Below are positions 42,045-50,702 of a stretch of 64,000 bases of DNA, piece after piece. Source of the DNA: Shouchella lonarensis (GTDB lineage: Bacteria > Bacillota > Bacilli > Bacillales > Bacillaceae_D); NCBI RefSeq assembly GCF_900096965.1, contig NZ_FMYM01000005.1:124001-188000 (forward strand). Reading direction: 5' to 3'. Position 1 is the first letter of the stretch; each line of letters begins with the position of its first letter. The notes below the pieces were generated by a model. The model had not been told where the DNA came from and did not search any database. It worked only from the letters and a program-made list of their open reading frames with translations. A program made the translations under genes and the position numbers.

Positions 42045-43007
42045 GTGCGGAGAGTGGTGTTATTTACGACTGGTGGAACGATAGCTAGTACGATGAATGA
42101 AGGTGGCAAACTCGTTGCAGGTGAGTTGACCGGAGAACAGTTGACGGCTATTTGTCAACTGCCTGAAGATATTCACGTGACAGTTCGGTCCATATTACAG
42201 AAGCCAAGTGTACATATAACAGTTGAGGATTGGCTGTTGTTAAAAAAAGAAATCGCGTGTGTGTTTCAGGACGAGACAGTTGATGGTGTCGTTGTAACAC
42301 ATGGAACAGATACACTGGAGGAAACAGCCTATTTTCTTGACTTGACAAATCGAGATGAGCGTCCAATTATTGTGACTGGTTCACAACGGGGACCGGAACA
42401 AGTCGGGACCGATGCTGTTTTGAATTTGCGACATGCGATTTATGCAGCGTCCGAACATGATTTGCGCGGCATAGGTGCAGCGGTCGTCTTTAACGAACGC
42501 ATCTTTGCGGCTCGTTATGTGAAGAAGGAGCATGCCTCTAATATTCAAGGTTTTAACGCATTTGGTTTTGGATACCTAGGTATTATTGATAACGATGTCA
42601 TTTTCACGTATCAAAAACCGATCAAGCGGGCATATTTTTCTTTGAAGGCAAATTGTCTGCCGGAAATTGGCATTGCAAAAGTATACTTAGGCATGCGCAC
42701 ACACACATTGCAAGCGATGTTGCAAACAGTAGATGGTCTTGTATTAGAAGGAGTCGGTCGAGGTCAAGTACCACCAGCACTCGTAGCACCAATTGAAGAA
42801 GCAATCGCAGCAGGCAAACCTGTCGTAATGACAACTTCATCTGAAGAAGGAAAAGTTTATCCAACATATGAGTACGAAGGAAGCGCACACCATTTAGCAA
42901 AAATAGGGGTTGTGCTTGGAGGGGATTATGATAGTAAAAAGGCACGAATTAAGATGATGGTATTGCTTGCCGCACATATGTCTGTAGCAAAAGGATTCCA
43001 TATGTAA
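42045..43007 (+). CDS. ansA: L-asparaginase (type I)
   Basis: Hydrolyses asparagine to aspartate and ammonia. The 320-residue protein shows the two asparaginase signatures: FTTGGTIAS with the catalytic threonine (about residues 7-15) and VTHGTDTLEETAYFL with the second Thr-Asp (about 84-98), plus TGSQR. There is no signal peptide, so it is cytoplasmic. GTG 42045 has GGAGTG 7 nt upstream. It is separate from aspA (3.4 kb), unlike the ansAB operon of B. subtilis, and instead follows ypdA with an 87-nt gap. Confidence 0.88.
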   Translation: MRRVVLFTTGGTIASTMNEGGKLVAGELTGEQLTAICQLPEDIHVTVRSILQKPSVHITVEDWLLLKKEIACVFQDETVDGVVVTHGTDTLEETAYFLDLTNRDERPIIVTGSQRGPEQVGTDAVLNLRHAIYAASEHDLRGIGAAVVFNERIFAARYVKKEHASNIQGFNAFGFGYLGIIDNDVIFTYQKPIKRAYFSLKANCLPEIGIAKVYLGMRTHTLQAMLQTVDGLVLEGVGRGQVPPALVAPIEEAIAAGKPVVMTTSSEEGKVYPTYEYEGSAHHLAKIGVVLGGDYDSKKARIKMMVLLAAHMSVAKGFHM

Positions 43008-43176
43008 GAGTGCAAAGGTGTTATTGCTTGCGCCCATTCCTATATGCATCGTATACTATACAAGTCATTATGAAAAATGGTGTGTAATGATGAATTGTCT
43101 TCGGGCGTATGTGATTTACAGAATGTTTCATAAGTGGTATCACATCTCTCGTACATAGAGAGCGGGGAAGCCTCCT

Positions 43177-43815
43177 ATGCTTGCTTTTATGACGACAGTA
43201 ATGGCACCAGTCGTTTCGTTATGGTGTTATATGTATTTACGGGATGTTACGTATAATATGTTTCCGGTTATTCGTATTTTTGTCATTGGTGCTTTGTTGG
43301 TATTCCCGGTCGCTGTTTTACAATATGCTTTTGAAGTAGAAAACGTTTTTACTGGCATACTCTCCAAGAGCTTTTTTCTTTACGGTTTCATTGAAGAAGG
43401 GTTAAAATGGCTGATGTTATTTATTTTTGGTTATCAGCAAAGTTATTTAAAACACCCGCGTGACGGTATCTTGTTAAGTGTATCTCTAGCTTTAGGTTTT
43501 GCGACGGTTGAAAATGGACTATATTTGATAGCAAGTGGTCCTGAGTTAGTGTTGCCGAGAATGTTCTTTCCGGTGGCGTCTCATACAATTTACGGCATTA
43601 TTATGGGTTATTATATGGTCAATGCAATCGGTCAGAAGAAAAAGTTTTTTTACTTTCAATGGGCGCTATTCATTCCGGTGTTTCTCCACGGGATGTATGA
43701 TTTTATTTTAATGGCATTTGAGGAATATTTCTTATTTGTCATAGGTCCGTTTATGATCTTACTTCTTTTTTTAGCATATTCGAAGCTAAAAAAGACGCAT
43801 CATTTACAAATATAG
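43177..43815 (+). CDS. prsW: PrsW intramembrane protease
   Basis: Multi-pass membrane protease that makes the first cut in anti-sigma factors such as RsiW. The 212-residue protein has about six to seven helices and the family's metal-site motifs: FIEEGLKW (E73, E74), LALGFATVENGLY, ASHTIYG (H136) and FLHGMYDF. Its place after gudB-ypdA is conserved with B. subtilis prsW (ypdC). ATG follows GCGGGGAAG. It implies a sigW-rsiW type response elsewhere in the genome. Confidence 0.9.
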   Translation: MLAFMTTVMAPVVSLWCYMYLRDVTYNMFPVIRIFVIGALLVFPVAVLQYAFEVENVFTGILSKSFFLYGFIEEGLKWLMLFIFGYQQSYLKHPRDGILLSVSLALGFATVENGLYLIASGPELVLPRMFFPVASHTIYGIIMGYYMVNAIGQKKKFFYFQWALFIPVFLHGMYDFILMAFEEYFLFVIGPFMILLLFLAYSKLKKTHHLQI

Positions 43816-43899
43816 CGAGGTTTGTTGGATAAAGTGAGCGGTGGGGCAGCTAGATCATTGTTTTGCCTTACCAGAGAATGGCTCAAAAGGGGGATTTTA

Positions 43900-44064
43900 G
43901 TGACAACGTCAAATCGATATCGTGTGATCATTCGTTGCCCAGCTTGTGGAGAAAAGTATATTTTACGTGGCAAACGCAATGAAGAAGGCGAGTATGAGAC
44001 TGGATTTAAACAGTGTATCTGTGGGAATGAAGAGCAATTGAACATTGAAGTGTCACCAGAATAA
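43900..44064 (+). CDS. Small zinc-ribbon-like protein
   Basis: A 54-residue protein with two cysteine pairs, IIRCPACGEKYIL and FKQCICGNEEQL, that look like a zinc ribbon. GTG 43900 has AGGGGG 6 nt upstream; an in-frame extension back to 43822 has no ribosome site. It lies 84 nt after prsW where B. subtilis has small ype genes, but I cannot assign it to a named family. A strong terminator follows its stop. Function unknown. Confidence 0.65.
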   Translation: MTTSNRYRVIIRCPACGEKYILRGKRNEEGEYETGFKQCICGNEEQLNIEVSPE

Positions 44065-44066
44065 AC

Positions 44067-44107
44067 AACAGTGCCGTTTTGCTCTAGGGAGTGGAACGGC
44101 ACTGTTT
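44067..44107 (+). terminator. Terminator after the zinc-ribbon gene
   Basis: AACAGTGCCGTT pairs exactly with AACGGCACTGTT around a 16-nt loop, followed by TGT; the ends are partially U-rich. Confidence 0.82.
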
Positions 44108-44135
44108 GTAAGGGATAGATGGGAGAGGATATAGA

Positions 44136-44867
44136 ATGAGAATAAGGCACGTGACTTTAGCGCCCGGTGAAAAAAATATTTGTGTGTCTTTAATGAGCGA
44201 GACATGGGCGTTACTGCTAGAAGAAATACGGTCATTACCGTTGAAGAAAATAGATATATTAGAGTGGCGTGTCGATCAATATCGTGATAAGGATGATATG
44301 GAAGCGATAACGGAAACATTGAGGTTGTTGCGTCAAGAAATAAAAGAAATACCGCTCATTTTTACATATCGTGAACAAACAAGGGAACATGAGGACGCGT
44401 GTTTTCATTTATATGAACATGTGTTGCAGGAAGATGGAATTGATTTCATTGATCTTGAACAGTCCTATCCTGTAGAGAAAATAAGAGAATTAGTTACACA
44501 AGCACATCAGAAAGGTGTATTTGTCATTGTGTCGCATCATGATTTTGTGGGTACGCCTGATAGGGAGTGGATAGGTCATTATGTCAAACGCGCAGTCGAC
44601 TTAGGGGCTGATGTAGTGAAATTGGCGGTGACAGCGACAACACCAGAAGAGGTCCTTCGATTGTGGGAAACGACATATTTGTTGTCGCGTGCGAATGATG
44701 TTCCTTTGATGACGATGGCGATGGGACATTTAGGACGTTTTAGCCGGATAGGGGGGCACGTTTTTGGCTCTTGTGCAACATTTGCGTCCGGACAACGTTG
44801 TTCTGCCCCTGGACAGTTACCGGTTGCAGATGTTTATCGTCTATATCAAATGTTAGCGGATGAATAA
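44136..44867 (+). CDS. aroD: Type I 3-dehydroquinate dehydratase
   Basis: Third step of the shikimate pathway, dehydroquinate to dehydroshikimate. The 243-residue TIM-barrel enzyme has ILEWRVDQY, the conserved FTYRE, the catalytic histidine in VSHHDF, the Schiff-base lysine in VVKLAVTA and the C-terminal FGSCATFASGQRCSAPGQLP. GGGAGAGG precedes the ATG. It is a stand-alone gene; chorismate synthase aroC begins at the far end of the window. The type I (Schiff base) form is distinct from AroQ. Confidence 0.94.
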   Translation: MRIRHVTLAPGEKNICVSLMSETWALLLEEIRSLPLKKIDILEWRVDQYRDKDDMEAITETLRLLRQEIKEIPLIFTYREQTREHEDACFHLYEHVLQEDGIDFIDLEQSYPVEKIRELVTQAHQKGVFVIVSHHDFVGTPDREWIGHYVKRAVDLGADVVKLAVTATTPEEVLRLWETTYLLSRANDVPLMTMAMGHLGRFSRIGGHVFGSCATFASGQRCSAPGQLPVADVYRLYQMLADE

Positions 44868-44908
44868 GCTCTTCAATTGTACTTGTACGCAGTGATGCGA
44901 TGTTTCTA

Positions 44909-44939
44909 TGCATAAAAATGATGAGTGAATAACAAACTA
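44909..44939 (+). promoter_or_regulatory. Sigma-G-like promoter of sleB-ypeB
   Basis: TGCATA, 18 bp, CAAACTA closely fits the forespore sigma-G consensus (TGAATA-N17-18-CATACTA). It lies 55 nt before the sleB start, where B. subtilis sleB is also under sigma-G. A second TGAATA occurs at 44926. Confidence 0.65.
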
Positions 44940-44993
44940 CTGATGAAAATAAAGTTTGCATCATTTTTGTTTGCGGAATGAAGGAGGAAGAGC

Positions 44994-45800
44994 ATGGCGC
45001 GTACACGTTTTCTTTGTTTCATTGCTTGTATGTATCTGATGTTTGTCCCTAATGAGTCAGCTGAAGCTTTTAGTGAACAAATCATCCAACGAGGAGCAAC
45101 AGGTGACGACGTAGTTGAACTCCAAGCTCGTCTGCAATATATTGGTTTTTACAATGGCAATATTGATGGTGTATTTGGTTGGACGACATATTGGGCTGTG
45201 CGAAATTACCAAGAAGATTACGGATTAGAAGTGGATGGGCTTGTAGGTGCGCAAATGAAAGATCGTCTTGTCTCGTCGACAAACTATGACCGCGATTTTG
45301 TCATGCAAGCATTAAATGAGGGACAATCGTTTACGCATTATGGTGGTACACCTAAGGAAATCCAAAAGAAAGACGGTACACAGTCGCAAGGTGGGGGACA
45401 AAAAGATACGACGATCGCCAAAGCACAACCTGTTCCAGCAGGTTATTCAGAAAATGATATTCAGTTAATGGCGCAGGCTGTTTATGGTGAGGCGCGTGGA
45501 GAGCCTTATGAGGGGCAAGTAGCGGTGGCGGCTGTGATCATTAACCGTGTGAACTCGGCGACATTCCCGAATACCGTAGCGGGTGTAATTTATGAGGAAC
45601 GTGCATTTACAGCAGTGGCGGATGGACAAATTAATTTACAACCGGACGAGACAGCGCGCAGGGCGGTATTGGATGCAATCAATGGGCAAGACCCATCAAA
45701 TAATGCACTTTATTATTTTAACCCTGATACCGCAACATCAGGTTGGATTTGGACACGTCCACAAATTAAACGTATCGGTAAGCACATTTTTTGTTCCTAG
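44994..45800 (+). CDS. sleB: Spore cortex-lytic enzyme SleB
   Basis: Lytic transglycosylase that degrades spore cortex at germination. The 268-residue protein has a signal peptide (FLCFIACMYLMFVPNESAEAF), a peptidoglycan-binding domain (GDDVVELQARLQYIGFYNG...GLEVDGLVG, about 36-90), a flexible Gln/Gly-rich linker (about 120-145) and the Hydrolase_2 catalytic domain with the probable catalytic Glu166 in VYGEARGE and NRVNSATFPNTVAGVIYEE. It starts 55 nt after a sigma-G-like promoter and is followed by ypeB, the partner needed for its stability in dormant spores. Confidence 0.95.
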   Translation: MARTRFLCFIACMYLMFVPNESAEAFSEQIIQRGATGDDVVELQARLQYIGFYNGNIDGVFGWTTYWAVRNYQEDYGLEVDGLVGAQMKDRLVSSTNYDRDFVMQALNEGQSFTHYGGTPKEIQKKDGTQSQGGGQKDTTIAKAQPVPAGYSENDIQLMAQAVYGEARGEPYEGQVAVAAVIINRVNSATFPNTVAGVIYEERAFTAVADGQINLQPDETARRAVLDAINGQDPSNNALYYFNPDTATSGWIWTRPQIKRIGKHIFCS

Positions 45801-45814
45801 AAGGAGTTGGACAG

Positions 45815-47191
45815 ATGTTTCGTAATATTGCCATCTCTTTGTTGGTGGTTATGGTCGTTTGTATCGGTTATTGGGGTTATCTACAAAAAGTTGATAAAGA
45901 TCGATTAGCAATTGCGCATGAAAATACGTATCAGCGTGCCATGCATGACCTTGCTTATCACATTGACCAAATTGAAGATGAGCTTGGTAGTGTATTAGCG
46001 ATGAATAGTGAGCGGCAGTTATCTCCTACCCTTGCGGATGTTTGGCGAGTGACAAGTCTGGCGCAAAAAAGTCTCGCCGATTTGCCATTACAAGGAACAG
46101 ATTTAGAACAGTCGGAGGAGTATTTGTTTAAAGTCGGCGACTTTTCTTATCGTACAGCCGTCCGTGACCTTGAAAAACAGCCGTTGACACCACAAGAGTA
46201 TGAAACATTACAAAAGCTTTATACACAAGCAGGAACAATTCGTTCATCTTTGCGAGAGACGCAGGCGATGATGATGGGGCAAGATATGAAGTGGCTTGCA
46301 CTTGATGAATCGAAAAGAGATGAACCAACTGCAGCTGCGGGGCAAAATGCGTTTGAAAAAGTGAATGCTTCTGTGCAAGGATTTAGTGAAGTCGAGTGGG
46401 GGGCAACGGATGCAGCCATTCGCAATTTGAACGGTGAATTAAAAGATGCCCTTGCAGGACGTCCGAAAGTGAGTAAGGAAGAAGCGAAAGAAAAGGCGCG
46501 TCTTTATGTTCAACTAGATGAAGAAGCAGAGATAAAAATAAGTGATTCTGCGAAGGCGCTTAAGTATCCAGCGTATTCACTTGTGCTAGAAGATCCTCAA
46601 AATCATGTGCGATATCATATGGATATGAGTGTTGAAGGTGGCGAGCCTATTTGGTTTATGCAAGATCGACAAGTGACCCAAACAAATATTGGTTTGTATG
46701 AGGCGGAGCAAAAAGCAGAAGAATTTTTAACAAGAACGGGTAAATCATCTATGCGTTTACTAGATAGTGCACAGTATGGTCATATCGGTGTATTCACGTT
46801 CACAAGCGTGCAAGACGAGGTGCGTATTTATCCAGATACAGTCATTGTTGAGGTAGCGCTAGATGATGGTGGAATTTTTTCATACGTTGGAAGAGGTCAC
46901 ATCATTTATCATGACGCCACTCGAATCATACCAACACCGATATGGTCAAAGGAAGCAGCTCAAGAAAAATTAAATCCACGTGTCGATGTGATGGAGAGTC
47001 ATATGGCTGTGATTGAAAATGACCGTAAAGAAGAAGTGCTTACTTATGTATTTTATGGGACGATTGATAGGGATACGTACCGGATTTTTATTAACGCACA
47101 GACGGGTGAGGAAGAAAAAGTGGAGCGGATGGATCGCCCTGAAGCGCCATATCAACCAAAAGATCATGAGATAAAGGAAGTTCTCCGATAA
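45815..47191 (+). CDS. ypeB: Germination protein YpeB
   Basis: Partner of SleB in the spore; each protects the other until germination. The 458-residue protein has one N-terminal transmembrane helix (IAISLLVVMVVCIGYWGYL), a helical region (about 30-220), and a C-terminal region of PepSY-like repeats (KVSKEEAKEKARLYVQL, GLYEAEQKAEEFL, PIWSKEAAQEKLNP). ATG 45815 has AAGGAG 8 nt upstream, inside the 14-nt gap after sleB. Its stop codon sits in the loop of the terminator. Confidence 0.93.
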   Translation: MFRNIAISLLVVMVVCIGYWGYLQKVDKDRLAIAHENTYQRAMHDLAYHIDQIEDELGSVLAMNSERQLSPTLADVWRVTSLAQKSLADLPLQGTDLEQSEEYLFKVGDFSYRTAVRDLEKQPLTPQEYETLQKLYTQAGTIRSSLRETQAMMMGQDMKWLALDESKRDEPTAAAGQNAFEKVNASVQGFSEVEWGATDAAIRNLNGELKDALAGRPKVSKEEAKEKARLYVQLDEEAEIKISDSAKALKYPAYSLVLEDPQNHVRYHMDMSVEGGEPIWFMQDRQVTQTNIGLYEAEQKAEEFLTRTGKSSMRLLDSAQYGHIGVFTFTSVQDEVRIYPDTVIVEVALDDGGIFSYVGRGHIIYHDATRIIPTPIWSKEAAQEKLNPRVDVMESHMAVIENDRKEEVLTYVFYGTIDRDTYRIFINAQTGEEEKVERMDRPEAPYQPKDHEIKEVLR

Positions 47192-47206
47192 GGAGAGCTT
47201 TTTTTA
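47179..47206 (+). terminator. Terminator of sleB-ypeB
   Basis: AGTTCTCC pairs with GGAGAGCT (one G-U) and runs into TTTTTTT; the ypeB stop codon lies in the loop. Confidence 0.88.
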
Positions 47207-47214
47207 TCGAGGGC

Positions 47215-47242
47215 TTGAAATTTGGTCAAATGATGGGATAAT
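47215..47242 (+). promoter_or_regulatory. Predicted sigma-A promoter of the cmk operon
   Basis: TTGAAA, 16 bp, GATAAT; five of six matches in each box. It implies a leader of nearly 200 nt before cmk, in which I see no known regulatory RNA. Confidence 0.6.
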
Positions 47243-47439
47243 AAAGAAAGTAGCCTCATGTCGGTTTTCTGTGTGTAAGTATGGTGAGTAAGGATTGAAA
47301 TCTGAAGCGCTTCGTTGTATTGTAAAAGAGAGGATGGAGAGGCTCACCTTGGGACTAAATTTGTATGTGTAGGAACATAGGTGATTTCTTGAAAACAACT
47401 AGAGCAGTTGAAACATGGTAGGAGTGTGTTGTAAAGAAT

Positions 47440-48117
47440 ATGAAAAAGACGGTGAATGTGGCAATAGACGGACCAGCAGGAGCTGGCAAGAGCTCAGTTG
47501 CAAAAAAAGTAGCCGAGCGGTTACGTTTTCTGTATATTGATACGGGTGCGATGTATAGAGCCCTTACATATGCAGCAATCAAAAAGAACTTGGACTTACA
47601 TGATGGAGAGGCGCTGGCGGACCTTTTATCAGAAAGCGAACTCTCACTCGTTCCTTCTCCTGAACAAACAGTTGTCTATTGGGATGGGAGTGAGGTAACG
47701 GATGATATTCGAACGAACCGTGTTAATGCTCAAGTGTCGCTTGTTTCTAGTCACCAAGCTGTCCGTGAGGCGATGGTTGGGAGGCAGCAAGCCCTTGCTG
47801 CTGGTAAAGATGCTGTGCTAGAAGGGAGAGATATTGGTACGCATGTGTTGCCGCAAGCGGATGTCAAAGTATTTTTGACAGCGTCGGTTGAAGAGCGCGC
47901 GCGCAGACGTCACTTGGAACAACAAGAAAAAGGTTTTCCATCTCACTTTGAGCAGTTAAAACAGGAAATTGCAAAACGTGATGAACTGGACTCCACTCGG
48001 ACGCATTCCCCATTGAAGAAAGCCGAGGATGCGACAGTCATTGATACAACAGCAATGGGGATGGATGAGGTGATTACAGCGATCTATTTGCTGGTGAAGG
48101 AGAAATTGGCGCAATGA
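47440..48117 (+). CDS. cmk: Cytidylate kinase
   Basis: Phosphorylates CMP and dCMP. The 225-residue P-loop kinase starts VNVAIDGPAGAGKSSVAK (Walker A), then FLYIDTGAMYRALT, and carries LEGRDIGTHVLPQADVKVFLTAS and the lid RARRRHLEQ. Its stop overlaps the plsC start by 4 nt. First gene of the conserved cmk-plsC-ypfD group. In B. subtilis ypfA-ypfB stand between ypeB and cmk; here there is only a 248-nt gap. Confidence 0.95.
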   Translation: MKKTVNVAIDGPAGAGKSSVAKKVAERLRFLYIDTGAMYRALTYAAIKKNLDLHDGEALADLLSESELSLVPSPEQTVVYWDGSEVTDDIRTNRVNAQVSLVSSHQAVREAMVGRQQALAAGKDAVLEGRDIGTHVLPQADVKVFLTASVEERARRRHLEQQEKGFPSHFEQLKQEIAKRDELDSTRTHSPLKKAEDATVIDTTAMGMDEVITAIYLLVKEKLAQ

Positions 48118-48692
48118 GCTTGTATCGTACAGGTCAAGTCATTTGTAAATCATTTTTTAATATCAGTTACAAAGTACAAGTGATTGGGCAAGAGCATATT
48201 CCTAAGGAAGGTGGCGTGCTATTATGCTGTAATCATTTAAGTAACTTAGACCCGCCACTATTAGGCGCTTACTTACAGCGCCCCGTTCACTACATGGCAA
48301 AAAAAGAGCTGTTTGAAGTACCGCTCTTTGGTACATTACTGTCAAACTTGGGGGCTTTTCCAGTCAAACGTGGTGCCGGCGATCGACAAGCACTTCGTAC
48401 AACGTTGAATATGTTGAAAGAGGGTAAGATGATTGGTCTATTTCCTGAAGGGACCCGTTCAAAAACTGGAGAAATTGGAGAAGGGCTGGCTGGCGTTGGA
48501 TTCTTTGCCGCACGTAGCGAGGCTGCAGTTGTTCCTGTAGCCATTATTGGTCCGTACAAGTTTAGAAAACCGTTGACAATCGTTTACGGGAAGCCACTCG
48601 ACATGCAACAACTTCGTGAGCAGAAGGCGTCTGCGGCGGAAGTGACAGCGGTCATCATGACTGAGATTAAACAGCTAAAAGCGCGTTTCTAA
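48114..48692 (+). CDS. plsC: 1-acylglycerol-3-phosphate acyltransferase
   Basis: Adds the second acyl chain to lysophosphatidate, giving phosphatidate at the membrane surface. The 192-residue protein has the acyltransferase motifs NHLSNLDPP (HX4D, catalytic) and LFPEGTRS, with a hydrophobic N-terminal part but no clear signal peptide. It overlaps cmk by 4 nt. plsY and gpsA lie 3.4 and 4 kb downstream in the same block, so three phosphatidate-synthesis steps are clustered here. Confidence 0.92.
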   Translation: MSLYRTGQVICKSFFNISYKVQVIGQEHIPKEGGVLLCCNHLSNLDPPLLGAYLQRPVHYMAKKELFEVPLFGTLLSNLGAFPVKRGAGDRQALRTTLNMLKEGKMIGLFPEGTRSKTGEIGEGLAGVGFFAARSEAAVVPVAIIGPYKFRKPLTIVYGKPLDMQQLREQKASAAEVTAVIMTEIKQLKARF

Positions 48693-48741
48693 AGTCATTA
48701 GATAAATGCCGGCATGACCGGATTGAGGGAGGAATTTGTTG

Positions 48742-49899
48742 ATGGTAGAAAAAATGAATGAAGACGTTCATGAGATGAAAGTTTTTTCAGTTGGGGATGT
48801 GTTAAAGGGGAAAGTAACAAAAGTAGAGGATAAACAAGTGTTTGTTGATGTTGGCTTCAAGGTAGATGGGATTGTTCCCGTAAGTGAACTATCAAGTTTA
48901 CACGTTGAAAAAGCGAGCGATGTTGTTGCACTTGATGATGAGTTAACATTATTTGTAACAAAGGTGACTGATGATGAATTAATTTTGTCAAAGAAGGAAG
49001 CGCTGGCAAAAGAAGCATGGAAGCGCTTGGCGCAATCGTTTGAGCGTGGTGAGATCATTGAAGCTCCTGTTGCAGAAGTAGTAAAAGGTGGCCTTGTGGT
49101 TGATGTAGGTGTGCGTGGATTCATCCCAGCTTCGTTAGTGGAGCGACACTATGTTGACGATTTTTCTGACTACAAGGGGAAAACATTGCGCTTAAAAGTG
49201 GTCGAAATGGAACAAGAAAAAAATAAACTGATTCTTTCTCAACGTGCTGTTTTGGATGAGGAAATGGAAGAAAAAAAGAAAGACATTTTAAAGTCATTAC
49301 AGCCCGGTGATGTTGTAACAGGAACGGTTCAGCGCTTAACGAGTTTTGGCGCATTTGTTGATGTAGGTGGTGTGGATGGTCTTGTACACATCTCCCAAAT
49401 TGCACATGAACGTGTAGAGTCACCTCGGGACGTATTGAGTGAAGGGCAAACATTGCAAGTGAAGGTGCTCTCTGTCGATCCAGATAGTGAGCGCGTGTCA
49501 CTATCTATTAAAGAAACACTTGCTGGACCGTGGGAAAAAGTAGCATCAACGTTTCAAATTGGTGATGTTGTTACAGGTACTGTCAAGCGGCTTGTATCTT
49601 TCGGTGCGTTTGTTGAAGTAGCACCAGGTGTGGAAGGACTTGTGCACATTTCTCAAATCTCTCATCAACACATCGGTGTACCACAAGAAGTGCTAGAAGA
49701 AGGGCAAGAAGTGCAAGTGAAAGTATTAGACGTGAATGGTGCTGAAAAGCGCATTTCATTGAGTATACGTGAAGCAAGCAATGACCAGGAAGACATGTCT
49801 CAATTCAAAGCGTATGAAGAAAAACGTACTGATGACGCAAGTGGTTTTTCCTTAGGAGATATGATTGGGGATCAATTAAAGAAATACCGAGACGAATAA
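48742..49899 (+). CDS. ypfD: S1-domain RNA-binding protein (YpfD, short ribosomal protein S1 homologue)
   Basis: A 385-residue protein of four S1 domains: about 15-85 (GDVLKGKVTKVEDKQVFVDVG), 103-168 (IIEAPVAEVVKGGLVVDVG), 190-258 (GDVVTGTVQRLTSFGAFVDVG) and 275-343 (GDVVTGTVKRLVSFGAFVEV). The last two are the classic kind, with GLVHISQI. Firmicutes have this shortened S1 form, and it is not clearly a ribosomal protein in Bacillus. ATG 48742 has GGGAGGA 8 nt upstream; two in-frame TTG codons precede it. Cotranscribed with cmk-plsC, ended by a terminator. Confidence 0.9.
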   Translation: MVEKMNEDVHEMKVFSVGDVLKGKVTKVEDKQVFVDVGFKVDGIVPVSELSSLHVEKASDVVALDDELTLFVTKVTDDELILSKKEALAKEAWKRLAQSFERGEIIEAPVAEVVKGGLVVDVGVRGFIPASLVERHYVDDFSDYKGKTLRLKVVEMEQEKNKLILSQRAVLDEEMEEKKKDILKSLQPGDVVTGTVQRLTSFGAFVDVGGVDGLVHISQIAHERVESPRDVLSEGQTLQVKVLSVDPDSERVSLSIKETLAGPWEKVASTFQIGDVVTGTVKRLVSFGAFVEVAPGVEGLVHISQISHQHIGVPQEVLEEGQEVQVKVLDVNGAEKRISLSIREASNDQEDMSQFKAYEEKRTDDASGFSLGDMIGDQLKKYRDE

Positions 49900-49916
49900 G
49901 AGCTCTTGTGGATACG

Positions 49917-49965
49917 AAAAGAGTGACGTGTATGACCGGGTAGGGATACGCGTACTCTTTTTTTG
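49917..49965 (+). terminator. Terminator after ypfD
   Basis: AAAAGAGT(G)ACGTGTAT pairs with ATACGCGTACTCTTTT (one bulge, one G-U) and continues into further T's. Confidence 0.85.
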
Positions 49966-50013
49966 TCTAAATGCAAGCCTATCTGCCCATACTAGTGCAG
50001 GGAGGTGCCTTGG

Positions 50014-50637
50014 GTGGATGGGACATTGGTGTACTGGTTGGGCTGGTTTGTATGGGTGATCGGAACGTTCTTTTTACAAAAGAGTCAACAAAGAATATTG
50101 CTTTGTATGTGTGTGCTTGCTTTACTGGCTTTTTTACCGTGGGTTATTTCGTTTGGGACATGGTCAATTAGTCTTGGGTATGTGTTCTCACTTAGTGTTG
50201 GTTATTTATTTTTACGGACATTTTCCTTTAAACAATTGCTTCATACGTGGTTTGTCACGATGTGTATTGCGGGTGCGTATATAGGGATTTTTGTGCTGAT
50301 TCAAAATGATCCTGTGTTGTTATTGATAGATTTTCCTTATATTGTCATGTGTTGTATGCTCATTGTGGCATTTTTGTTGGCAAAGAAAACGACCATTCGT
50401 TTATGTAGTATTGCTATAGGCATGCTACATGGGGAGGCGGTGCAGGCATACATCATTGGACAGCAAGGTTACATGTATACAGTTGGATCACTTGCTTTTT
50501 TTGATATATGGGCTATGTCTTTGGTAAGTGGGGCAAGTCTTTCTTTTGTCTTTTTCTTAATAGAAGTGTTAAAACAGCGTGTGCAGAGAACGACCAATCC
50601 ATCAGTAAAGAGGATAGACAAGCATGCATCAGTTTAG
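50014..50637 (+). CDS. yphA: YphA family membrane protein
   Basis: A 207-residue polytopic membrane protein with about seven helices (first YWLGWFVWVIGTFFL, last SLSFVFFLIEVL), matching the position and character of B. subtilis yphA between ypfD and der. No catalytic motif is visible and the function is unknown. GTG 50014 is preferred because AGGGAGGTG lies 7 nt upstream; an in-frame GTG at 50005 overlaps that site. Ends 65 nt before der. Confidence 0.78.
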   Translation: MDGTLVYWLGWFVWVIGTFFLQKSQQRILLCMCVLALLAFLPWVISFGTWSISLGYVFSLSVGYLFLRTFSFKQLLHTWFVTMCIAGAYIGIFVLIQNDPVLLLIDFPYIVMCCMLIVAFLLAKKTTIRLCSIAIGMLHGEAVQAYIIGQQGYMYTVGSLAFFDIWAMSLVSGASLSFVFFLIEVLKQRVQRTTNPSVKRIDKHASV

Positions 50638-50702
50638 TAAAATGAAAAGGTTAGTACCCAATTGAGTTTATAGAGTAGTGGGAGAAAGGTAGTGAAGGAA
50701 CG

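Noticed and set aside
43082-43162. Short frame MMNCLRAYVIYRMFHKWY... before prsW
   Set aside because: 23 codons, no ribosome site; probably chance.
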